Positions 1-5,323 of a stretch of 5,667 bases of DNA are shown here, one piece after another; position 1 is the first letter of the stretch; the number at the start of each line of letters is the position of its first letter. Location of the stretch: contig PWWY01000190.1 in the NCBI GenBank assembly GCA_003561325.1, positions 1-5,667 on the forward strand, read 5' to 3'. A model generated the notes under the pieces. It was not told where the DNA came from, searched no databases, and saw only the letters and a list, made by a program, of their open reading frames with translations. A program made the translations under genes and the position numbers. Origin of the DNA: Syntrophomonadaceae bacterium. GTDB lineage: Bacteria; Bacillota; Dethiobacteria; DTU022; UBA8154.

Positions 1-102
1 GCCCCGGGCCAAGAGCTTTCCCTTGACCGCGGGCCACCGCTTCCCCGTTTTTCCCCCGGAAGCGGCCGGGTTCACAATCAAAAAGGGTTTACTGTTTTCC
101 AT
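1..102 (-). CDS. Diacylglycerol kinase family lipid kinase, N-terminal fragment (runs off the window)
   Basis: The minus strand reads 34 open codons from an ATG at 102-100 to the window edge. The peptide begins MENSKPFLIVNPAASGGKTG and continues with a KRW segment. A hydrophobic strand followed by NPxxGGGKxxK is the nucleotide-binding opening of the diacylglycerol kinase catalytic domain (DAGK/YegS/DgkB-like, NAD-kinase fold), which phosphorylates a lipid hydroxyl with ATP at the inner face of the membrane. Here the usual third Gly of the motif region is Ser (AASGGK), which is tolerated in the family. An in-frame TGA lies upstream. An in-frame TTG 42 bases upstream of the ATG is a possible but poorer start, because family similarity begins just after the ATG. 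No strong Shine-Dalgarno site is seen. The terminator at 207-231 separates it from the asparagine synthetase, so it probably has its own promoter in 103-206, where I found no convincing one. The exact lipid substrate cannot be told from this fragment. Confidence 0.75.
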   Translation of the reverse strand, partial: MENSKPFLIVNPAASGGKTGKRWPAVKGKLLARG

Positions 103-206
103 GTTAGCGAGTCCATTTCTTCGTGATGGTTCCTGCTGCAAGTTTAGAATTCAAGATTTTCCCGCGTATTCCTGCCTGGCGGCAAGGGAGGCGGGGAGAA
201 AACAGC

Positions 207-231
207 AAAACCCGGTTTATTACCGGGTTTT
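207..231 (-). terminator. Intrinsic terminator downstream of the asparagine synthetase (bidirectional)
   Basis: A perfect 10-bp inverted repeat, AAAACCCGGT at 207-216 and ACCGGGTTTT at 222-231, encloses a 5-base loop (TTATT). Read on the minus strand, the stem ends in TTTT, then GC and TGTTTT, a good U-rich tail. It lies about 42 bases after the synthetase stop codon at 274-276, where a terminator is expected. The A-run on the other side gives the plus strand a T-run too, so it could work in both directions. Confidence 0.87.
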
Positions 232-273
232 ACCAGGCTATTCGAGAATAATTTATCACCGCGTACGAGAAAA

Positions 274-1749
274 CTACTGGTTATCCCCTTCCAGGCTCGA
301 CCACTGTACGACGGAATCCGCTGCGGCTTCCTGGGGGAAGAATTCTTGAAAAATGCGGAAGTAGAGGCATTCTTCCCTGGTGCGGATGAGCAGCCCCGGG
401 TTTTGTTCCCGGGCCCGGGCGAAATCTGCGTCGGAGATCCGCCTGGCGGCCAGCTGCTCCATCATTTCATTGCAGCCTGTCCCGTGGCTGAACTGGGCTT
501 TGCGGCGCCAAACCACGCTTTCCGGCAGCTCACGGGTGAAGGCCCGCCGCAGGATCCATTTTTCCACCTGCTCTTTCCCGTGGATCTTCCAGGCCAGGGG
601 AAGAACCGCGGCAAAGTCCATCACTTCCTGGTCCATAAAGGGGACGTGGGATTCCAGGGAATGCGCATTGTTCATGCGGTCTACCCGCTGAAAACCCATG
701 GCATGACCGATGGAGATGATCTTTTGAAGTTCGCTTTCCACGGCCTCGTCCGATTCCAGCTCCTTGATATAGTGGTAGCCGCCGAACAGCTCGTCGGCCC
801 CTTCCCCGCAGAGCACGGCGTGACAGCCCGCTTCGGCGGCGAGCCGGGAGGCAAAATAGTTGGCGATGGCGCTCTGGACCAGGGGAGCATCGAAGGACTC
901 CAGGTAGTAGATGACTTCCGCGAGAACCTGCATGATTTCTTCTTCCGTGTAAACGTGCTCATGGTGCCGGGTTCCCACGTGTTGGGCCACCAGCTGGGCC
1001 GCTTGCAGGTCGGGACTGCCCTGCAGCCCCACGGCAAAGGTTCCCAGATCCGGCGAGATATGCCTGGCCGCGGCCGCCACGATGCTGCTGTCCAGGCCCC
1101 CGCTGAGCAAGATCCCCGGGCGTTCCTCTTCCAGGAAACGCCGCTCTACCGCGCGAACCATGATTTCGTTCAGCTGGCGGGCGGCTTTTTCGGGCTCCTC
1201 CGTCATGGGGTCGGGATCCGCAGCCGTTTCCTGTTCATAGGGCTGAAACCCGTGGCGGGGCGTATAATAATGTCCCGGGGGAAAGATATTGATGTCTTCC
1301 GTCACTTCTGCCAGTTCTTTGATTTCAGAAGCAAAATAGGTGGTGCCGTTTTCCTGGCCGTAATACAGCGGCTTGATCCCGAAGGGATCCCGGGCTACCA
1401 GGAGAGATTCCCCATCGGTGACCGCCAGGGCAAAGGTGCCTTCCAGTTCTTCCAAGAAATCCATGCCTTTTTTCTCGTAGAGACGGGCCACCAGGCTGCT
1501 GTTGTCGTGATCGAACAGCGCGCCGTGGAACAGGTATCCGTCGCAGACCGCGCTGGTTTCCCCGTTGCTGGAGAATGTTTCTACGTCCCCGGGCGATGCA
1601 GCCCCGTTTAAGCAGTTGCTCCTGTACCCCAGGGCGATGTCCTGCTTTCTGACGATCCCGGACATTTCACCCCGGTGCTCCAGTTTCGCTAACATTCTCC
1701 GTAAGTCCGCTTCGTCGGAACTGCCGTATGAAACGGCGATACCACTCAT
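274..1749 (-). CDS. asnB: Asparagine synthetase (AsnB type) with a degenerate glutaminase domain, probably ammonia-dependent
   Basis: 491 residues, similar in architecture to AsnB (E. coli about 554). An N-terminal class II glutamine amidotransferase (Ntn) domain covers roughly 1-165 and a C-terminal ATP-pyrophosphatase synthetase domain roughly 185-480. The synthetase half is well preserved: the PP-loop SGGLDSS is at 216-222, GEGADELFGG at 315-324 keeps the Glu equivalent to E. coli Glu348, and WRRKAQFSHG at 414-423 keeps the active-site Lys. By family knowledge this half adenylates aspartate and transfers ammonia to give asparagine, AMP and PPi. The glutaminase half lacks its nucleophile: the protein begins Met-Ser-Gly-Ile (codon 2 AGT) where AsnB has Met-Cys-Gly-Ile. 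The region of the catalytic Arg (GYRSN, 41-45) is changed, the NG pair is DG (70-71), and the glutamine-binding Asp is Asn (83). The ATG at 1749 follows an AGGGGAG site 11 bases upstream and fits the family N-terminus. It has its own consensus promoter and is transcribed away from gatCAB. A beta-lactam-synthetase-like role is less likely because the AsnB-type Glu is kept. Confidence 0.9.
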   Translation of the reverse strand: MSGIAVSYGSSDEADLRRMLAKLEHRGEMSGIVRKQDIALGYRSNCLNGAASPGDVETFSSNGETSAVCDGYLFHGALFDHDNSSLVARLYEKKGMDFLEELEGTFALAVTDGESLLVARDPFGIKPLYYGQENGTTYFASEIKELAEVTEDINIFPPGHYYTPRHGFQPYEQETAADPDPMTEEPEKAARQLNEIMVRAVERRFLEEERPGILLSGGLDSSIVAAAARHISPDLGTFAVGLQGSPDLQAAQLVAQHVGTRHHEHVYTEEEIMQVLAEVIYYLESFDAPLVQSAIANYFASRLAAEAGCHAVLCGEGADELFGGYHYIKELESDEAVESELQKIISIGHAMGFQRVDRMNNAHSLESHVPFMDQEVMDFAAVLPLAWKIHGKEQVEKWILRRAFTRELPESVVWRRKAQFSHGTGCNEMMEQLAARRISDADFARAREQNPGLLIRTREECLYFRIFQEFFPQEAAADSVVQWSSLEGDNQ

Positions 1750-1760
1750 GGATTCAATCT

Positions 1761-1767
1761 CTCCCCT
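1761..1767 (-). promoter_or_regulatory. Ribosome binding site of the asparagine synthetase
   Basis: The minus strand reads AGGGGAG, a strong Shine-Dalgarno core, 11 bases before the ATG at 1749. The spacing is slightly long. No other ATG, GTG or TTG in this frame lies between the site and the ATG, so it supports the start that places Ser, not Cys, at position 2. Confidence 0.6.
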
Positions 1768-1777
1768 AAATTAAGAT

Positions 1778-1795
1778 TTGTGAAAAACGTTACAA
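1778..1795. promoter_or_regulatory. Imperfect palindrome over the predicted asnB transcription start (candidate operator)
   Basis: The plus strand reads TTGTGAAAAACGTTACAA. The outer arms TTGT and ACAA are perfect inverted repeats. The core is TGTGA, a 6-base spacer, then TTACA. The expected transcription start of the asnB promoter (about 1794) lies inside it, a position typical of repressor sites. The half-sites fit TGTNA and TNACA, as in GlnR/TnrA nitrogen-control sites, but those have a 7-base spacer and this one has 6. The pattern also resembles CRP/FNR-family sites (TGTGA-N6-TCACA) with one mismatch. The regulator is unknown and a chance match is possible. Confidence 0.35.
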
Positions 1796-1800
1796 CCTCT

Positions 1801-1829
1801 ATTATAAAATAGCGACAGAAATATGTCAA
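1801..1829 (-). promoter_or_regulatory. Consensus sigma-A promoter of the asparagine synthetase
   Basis: On the minus strand the -35 box TTGACA (1829-1824) and the -10 box TATAAT (1806-1801) are both perfect and are separated by exactly 17 bases. Transcription should start near 1794, giving a leader of about 45 bases before the ATG at 1749. The AT-rich stretch stands out from its GC-rich surroundings. Confidence 0.88.
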
Positions 1830-1929
1830 ATAATGGGCTCCAGCGGCCCGGGGCAGGCCCCCTTTCCCCACCCCCGCGTGCCGATCCGCGGCATTGATTT
1901 CCGGGGAGATGATCGATCTTGGAAGGACT

Positions 1930-1960
1930 TTGCCCGGCCGGTGTGGAAAACCTGTATAAC
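1930..1960 (+). promoter_or_regulatory. Weak candidate promoter of gatCAB
   Basis: A -10-like TATAAC at 1955-1960 is the only good -10 candidate on the plus strand in the gap before gatC. The best -35-like sequence, TTGCCC at 1930-1935, matches poorly and is 19 bases away. Transcription from here would start near 1967 and leave a leader of only about 18 bases that still contains the AAAGGA site at 1970-1975. It is much weaker than the divergent asnB promoter, so an activator or another start further upstream is possible. Confidence 0.3.
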
Positions 1961-1969
1961 ACACGCGGG

Positions 1970-1975
1970 AAAGGA
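1970..1975 (+). promoter_or_regulatory. Ribosome binding site that decides the TTG start of gatC
   Basis: AAAGGA lies 9 bases before the TTG at 1985. The peptide from that TTG (MKLTAEE) matches the normal GatC N-terminus. The in-frame TTG at 1919 would add 22 residues unrelated to GatC and overlap the likely promoter. Confidence 0.6.
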
Positions 1976-1984
1976 TGGGTTGTT

Positions 1985-2275
1985 TTGAAGCTCACTGCCG
2001 AAGAGATTGTAAAAGCTGCCGGGGAAGGGCGGGTCAACCTCACTGCCGCAGAAGAAGCTGAGGTTCAGCACCAATCCCTGAACATCCTGGCACTGCTGGA
2101 TGCCGTGCCCGGGGAGTCATTAAACGAGATCCCCGCGGCCTGCTACGGGCACAAGCAGCCCGGCAGCACGCGCCAGGATACCCGGGAGCCCTCGCTGCCC
2201 CTTGCAGCGGTGCTGCACAACGCCGCCGACACCGATGATTACTGCTTTCACGTGCCCCGTATCGTGGAATCCTAG
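1985..2275 (+). CDS. gatC: GatC subunit of tRNA-dependent amidotransferase, divergent
   Basis: 96 residues from a TTG start, the usual GatC length (about 95). GatC is the small belt subunit that wraps around GatA and GatB and stabilises the complex; it has no catalytic residues. The N-terminus MKLTAEEIVKAAGEGRVNLT aligns with the family pattern of a first helix, then 'A-R-hydrophobic-x-L-T' and an acidic EEE/AEE start to the second helix. The C-terminus carries the typical 'REPSLP', 'VLHNAADTDD' and 'FHVPRIVES', corresponding to the family's D-x-x-x-PSLP, EAL-x-NAP and F-x-VP-x-(I/V)-x-E. The stretch at about residues 40-65, which normally reads like DTEGVEPTSH, is poorly conserved and includes CYGHKQPGSTRQD. 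It is first in gatC-gatA-gatB and is separated from gatA by 78 bases. An additional in-frame TTG at 1919 is rejected as start because its product has no GatC similarity before residue 23. Confidence 0.85.
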   Translation: MKLTAEEIVKAAGEGRVNLTAAEEAEVQHQSLNILALLDAVPGESLNEIPAACYGHKQPGSTRQDTREPSLPLAAVLHNAADTDDYCFHVPRIVES

Positions 2276-2339
2276 GTCATACCCTTCCAGCTTGCCGGGA
2301 AAGGGGAGCCAAGAAATCCTTCTATAAATTACCGTCCAG

Positions 2340-2346
2340 AAAGGAG
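2340..2346 (+). promoter_or_regulatory. Ribosome binding site of gatA
   Basis: AAAGGAG is a near-perfect Shine-Dalgarno site. Two consecutive in-frame GTG codons follow, at 2351 (4-base gap) and 2354 (7-base gap). The second has the better spacing, so it is preferred; the choice changes the protein by one residue. Confidence 0.7.
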
Positions 2347-2353
2347 ACCCGTG

Positions 2354-3826
2354 GTGAATTATCCTGACACACCGGCCCACCAGCTGGCCGCAAGGGTACA
2401 AGAAAAACCGGACTTGCTGGATCAAATGCCTGGGGATTACGCCGTGCTGTGCTCCAAGAGTCAAAACCTGCAAATCTTTATTTCCTTTGAACCCCAGGCC
2501 ATCTTCCAGGAAGTATCTACCATCAAGCAAAGGTTGCTGGCAGGAAAATCCTTGCCCCTGGCTGGAGCTACTGTAGCCCTGGGGGATAATTTCTGCACGG
2601 CAGGCCTGGTGACGACCTGCGCTTCCAGGATGCTCTCCTCCTACGAACCCCCTTTGACGGCCCGGGCTGTCGACGCCCTGCGGGTACAGGGCAGCGTGAT
2701 CATCGGCAAAGCCAACATGGAGGAGTTCGGCCTGGGTTCCACGGGGAACAGTTCTCATTACGGCGCCGCAAAAAACCCCTGGGATCCCGACCGCACGGCA
2801 GGCTGCGGCGCGGCCGCGGCCGCGGCCACCCTGGTATCTCTGGCCCTGGGCACGGATTCCTGCGGTGAGGCCAGGCAGGCGGCTTCCTACTGCGGCGTGT
2901 TGGCCCTGAAACCCTCGTACGGCAGGATCTCCCGCCGGGGGGTGATCGAGTACGCTCCTTCCCTGACACAGCCGGGCCTCATGGCTCGCAACACCCGGGA
3001 TTTGGTCCTGGCCCTGGAAGCAACCGCGGGGGAAGATCCCGGCGATCCGACCTCTTTGAAACTGCTCGTTCCCGGCTACTTTTCCCGGGTGCACGAAGGG
3101 AGAAAGGGAAAAGGCCCTCTCAAGGTGGCTCTTTTGGAAGACTGGGATGCCGTGCCGACCCTGGAAACAGAAGTACGGGAAGCCTTCCAAGCGCAGCTGG
3201 ACGATCTGCCTAAAGCCGGGCTGGAGGTAGAGGCCGTTTCCCTGCCATCCTTCCAGGAATCATCCCTGGCCGCCGCCGTGATCAGCGCCGTGGAGGCTTT
3301 TTCCAACCTGGCCAATTATGACGGGGTGCGTTTTGGTTACCGGGCTGAAGGCCCGTCGCTGCAGGAGATGTATACCGCCACCCGTACCAGCGGGTTCAGC
3401 TCCAAGTTGAAGCAGTTTATCACCTTCGGGGCCCTGGTTTCCTCGGAAAAATATTACACCTCCTACTTCGTGAAAAGCCAGAAGATGCGCACCCGCATTG
3501 CCCGGGAACTGGAAAGTTGCCTGGAAGAGTACGACCTGGTCTTAACCCCGACGGTGCCCTTTACGGCGCCCCGGCTCGAGAGACCCCGGGTCGCGTGGCA
3601 GCTGCCCGACCCCGCTCATTTCTTCACGGCAGCAGCCAATCTCAGCGGACTGCCGGCCCTGACTTTTCCGCTGCTGTCGCCCTCCGGCCTGCCGGTCGGG
3701 CTGCAGTTCATTGCCCGCTTTGGCGACGAAGCCGCCTTGCTGAAGGCCGCGCTGCTATTGGAGAAAAAGAACCCGCTGCAGTTTCCCCAACCGGGCTTCA
3801 AGGACCAGGGGGGGTGTGGGAGATGA
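2354..3826 (+). CDS. gatA: GatA-family amidase subunit without a catalytic triad (pseudo-amidase)
   Basis: 490 residues from GTG 2354 (491 if the GTG at 2351 is used), normal for GatA (about 485). In GatCAB, GatA hydrolyses glutamine and sends ammonia to GatB. The amidase-signature fold is clear: TTCASRMLSSYEPP (87-100), IIGKANMEEFGLGS (116-129), KNPWD (140-144), the YCGVLALKPSYGRISR stretch (179-194), NYDGVRFGYR (321-330) and the LSGLPALTFP and GLPVGLQFIAR stretches (430-439, 445-455). The chemistry is gone. The catalytic Lys of the VAIKDN motif is Gly77 (ALGDN). The GGSSGGS loop with the cis-Ser is about four residues shorter and reads GCG plus six Ala (150-158). The Ser nucleophile of GSDTGGSIRQPA is Glu172 (GTDSCGEARQAA). 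The glutamine-contacting residues equivalent to S. aureus Tyr309, Arg358 and Asp425 appear as Ala, Phe355 and His422. The N-terminal 60 residues are also atypical. The frame is fully open and its stop overlaps the gatB start (ATGA), so it looks like a maintained gene. It may be a scaffold for an ammonia-using complex; glutaminase activity is not expected. Confidence 0.88.
   Translation: MNYPDTPAHQLAARVQEKPDLLDQMPGDYAVLCSKSQNLQIFISFEPQAIFQEVSTIKQRLLAGKSLPLAGATVALGDNFCTAGLVTTCASRMLSSYEPPLTARAVDALRVQGSVIIGKANMEEFGLGSTGNSSHYGAAKNPWDPDRTAGCGAAAAAATLVSLALGTDSCGEARQAASYCGVLALKPSYGRISRRGVIEYAPSLTQPGLMARNTRDLVLALEATAGEDPGDPTSLKLLVPGYFSRVHEGRKGKGPLKVALLEDWDAVPTLETEVREAFQAQLDDLPKAGLEVEAVSLPSFQESSLAAAVISAVEAFSNLANYDGVRFGYRAEGPSLQEMYTATRTSGFSSKLKQFITFGALVSSEKYYTSYFVKSQKMRTRIARELESCLEEYDLVLTPTVPFTAPRLERPRVAWQLPDPAHFFTAAANLSGLPALTFPLLSPSGLPVGLQFIARFGDEAALLKAALLLEKKNPLQFPQPGFKDQGGCGR
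2810..2827 (+). repeat. Three tandem GCGGCC hexamers encoding six alanines inside gatA
   Basis: GCGGCC is repeated three times without change and in frame, giving Ala153-Ala158 of GatA. It lies exactly where canonical GatA has the glycine/serine loop bearing the cis-serine. This suggests, but does not prove, that slippage or codon replacement remodelled the loop. Confidence 0.85.
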
Positions 3827-5268
3827 ACGAGCTGGAAACCGTCGTTGGCCTGGAAGTGCACGTGGAACTGTTGACCCAAACCAAGCTTTTCTGCGGCTGC
3901 AGCGCGGCCTTTGGCGCGGAACCCAACACCCAGGTTTGTGCCGTCTGCCTGGGGCTGCCCGGGGAAACTTTGCCCCGTCTTAACCAGCAGGCCCTGGAAT
4001 TCGCCATAAAGGCCGCCCTGGCCTTGAACTGCAGCATCGCCGGGGAAGTTTCCTTTGACCGAAAAAACTATTTCTACGCCGACCTGCCCAAGGGCTACCA
4101 GATCTCCCAGTTCTTCCAACCCATCGGCACCCGGGGATACGTGGAAATCCAAAGCGCCGGGGAAATAAAACCGATCGGCATCCACCAGCTGCACCTGGAG
4201 GAAGACACCGGCAAACTGCTCCATGTTGGGGATATTCTTTCTTCCCCCTTCAGCCGGGTGGACTTTAACCGGGCCGGCGTCCCGCTGATCGAAATCGTCA
4301 GCGAGCCCGATCTTCGCTCCGCGGAAGAAGCCCGCCTCTTCCTGCAGAAACTGCGCAGCATCCTGCGTTACCTGGACGTTTCCGACTGCAAGATGGAAGA
4401 AGGGTCCATGCGCTGCGACGCCAACGTCAGCGTCAGGCCGCGGGGGAGCAGCGCCCTGGGAAAGAAAACCGAGCTCAAAAACATGAACTCCTTTCGCTCT
4501 GTCTATAAGGGTATCGAATACGAAGTGCAGCGGCAGTCCCGGTTGCTCCAGGAAGGCGGTGAAGTTCTGCCGGAAACCCGGCACTGGGACGAAGGGGCGG
4601 AACTCACCCGGGCCATGCGCAGCAAGTTCCTTTCGGCGAATTACCGCTGTTTCCCCGACCCCAACCTGCCGCCTCTTCTCACCTCCCGGGAACGCTTAAA
4701 CGCCCTGCAGGAAGCCATCCCCGAGCTGCCCGATGCGCGCCTGGAGCGGTTCGTCAGGGAGTACAGCCTGCCCCGCTACGACGCGGAAATCCTCACGGCC
4801 ACCCGGGAGCTGGCTGATTTTTACGAGAATACCCTGGCGGTTTTCCCCGTTCCCAAGGCGGTGAGCAACTGGACCATGGGTGAACTGCTGGGGCTGCTCA
4901 ATGAAGCGGGCCAGGAGATCGGCACGTGCAAGATAACCCCCACAGACCTGGGTGAACTGCTGAAGATGGTCCAGGAAGAGATGATCAGCCGTAATATGGG
5001 GAAAGCGGTGCTGGAGGAGATGTTCGCCAGCGGGGAAAAGCCCGGTGTGATCGTGGAGAAAAAAGGCCTGGTCCAGATCTCCGACGAGGGAGCGCTGGCA
5101 GAAATTATCGCCCGGGTCATCGACCAGAACCCCAAATCAGTGGAAGATTATCGCGGCGGCAAAAAAAAGGCCGTGGGCTTCCTGGTGGGACAGGTCATGA
5201 AAGAAACCCGGGGGAAGGCCAATCCCCAGCTGGTCAACGAGATGCTCAAAAAGCAGCTGGAGGTATAA
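3823..5268 (+). CDS. gatB: GatB subunit of aspartyl/glutamyl-tRNA amidotransferase, kinase and transamidase
   Basis: 481 residues, normal family length (about 475-480). GatB binds Asp-tRNA(Asn) or Glu-tRNA(Gln), phosphorylates the mischarged side-chain carboxyl with ATP and replaces the phosphate with ammonia. The catalytic cradle is recognisable: VGLEVHVEL (8-16, metal-binding Glu11 and His13), a zinc-type cysteine set Cys24, Cys26, Cys39 and Cys42, FDRKNYFYADLPKGYQISQF (78-97), LHLEEDTGK (123-131), DFNRAGVPLIEIVSEPD (147-163), SDCKMEEGSMRCDANVSVRP (187-206) and TELKNMNSF (216-224). The C-terminal helical and YqeY-like tail follows, with KGLVQISDEGAL and GFLVGQVMK. The highly conserved YRYFPEPDLPPL reads YRCFPDPNLPPL (274-285), an unusual pair of changes. 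The ATG at 3823 overlaps the gatA stop by four bases (ATGA), so translation is probably coupled, and it is preceded by a G-rich run. A longer open frame exists upstream but lies over gatA and is not GatB-like. Confidence 0.95.
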   Translation: MNELETVVGLEVHVELLTQTKLFCGCSAAFGAEPNTQVCAVCLGLPGETLPRLNQQALEFAIKAALALNCSIAGEVSFDRKNYFYADLPKGYQISQFFQPIGTRGYVEIQSAGEIKPIGIHQLHLEEDTGKLLHVGDILSSPFSRVDFNRAGVPLIEIVSEPDLRSAEEARLFLQKLRSILRYLDVSDCKMEEGSMRCDANVSVRPRGSSALGKKTELKNMNSFRSVYKGIEYEVQRQSRLLQEGGEVLPETRHWDEGAELTRAMRSKFLSANYRCFPDPNLPPLLTSRERLNALQEAIPELPDARLERFVREYSLPRYDAEILTATRELADFYENTLAVFPVPKAVSNWTMGELLGLLNEAGQEIGTCKITPTDLGELLKMVQEEMISRNMGKAVLEEMFASGEKPGVIVEKKGLVQISDEGALAEIIARVIDQNPKSVEDYRGGKKKAVGFLVGQVMKETRGKANPQLVNEMLKKQLEV

Positions 5269-5323
5269 ACGCAGCTGTCTATGTGGTCATCAGGGTATGC
5301 ACACCCGGTCCTTTTCCCCGAGT

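Noticed and set aside
23..349. 108-codon plus-strand open frame across the left intergenic region
   Set aside because: It crosses the lipid-kinase start, the terminator and the end of the synthetase, and has no family resemblance.
346..1611. 421-codon open frame on the plus strand
   Set aside because: It lies fully antisense to the asparagine synthetase, its product has no recognisable family pattern, and it is explained by GC-rich codons on the opposite strand.
274..1749. Beta-lactam-synthetase or lasso-cyclase-like role for the AsnB protein
   Set aside because: Those relatives also lack the Cys nucleophile, but this protein keeps the AsnB-type GEGADE glutamate, and no precursor peptide or biosynthetic partner is present.
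1919..1984. Longer gatC from TTG 1919
   Set aside because: The additional 22 residues are unlike GatC and overlap the best -10 candidate; TTG 1985 has a better-fitting ribosome site and N-terminus.
2282..2306. Imperfect hairpin CCCTTCC / GGAAAGGG in the gatC-gatA gap
   Set aside because: It has a bulge and no T-run and could be chance in purine/pyrimidine-biased sequence; not supported as an attenuator.
2120..3190. 356-codon open frame on the minus strand
   Set aside because: It is antisense to gatC and gatA, and its product (many Gly, Arg and Gln) resembles no known family.
3517..3822. Upstream in-frame extension of gatB
   Set aside because: It overlaps gatA in another frame and is not GatB-like. 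GatB similarity begins at the ATG at 3823, which forms the ATGA overlap.
2354..3826. gatA as a pseudogene or sequencing artefact
   Set aside because: The frame is open over full length, framework motifs are intact, the gatB overlap is kept, and the lost residues are scattered independent substitutions rather than one frameshift or stop.
5293..5306. Small hairpin GGGT-ATGCAC-ACCC between gatB and the transporter
   Set aside because: Only a 4-bp stem, with a short T-run five bases later on the plus strand and none on the minus; too weak to call a terminator.
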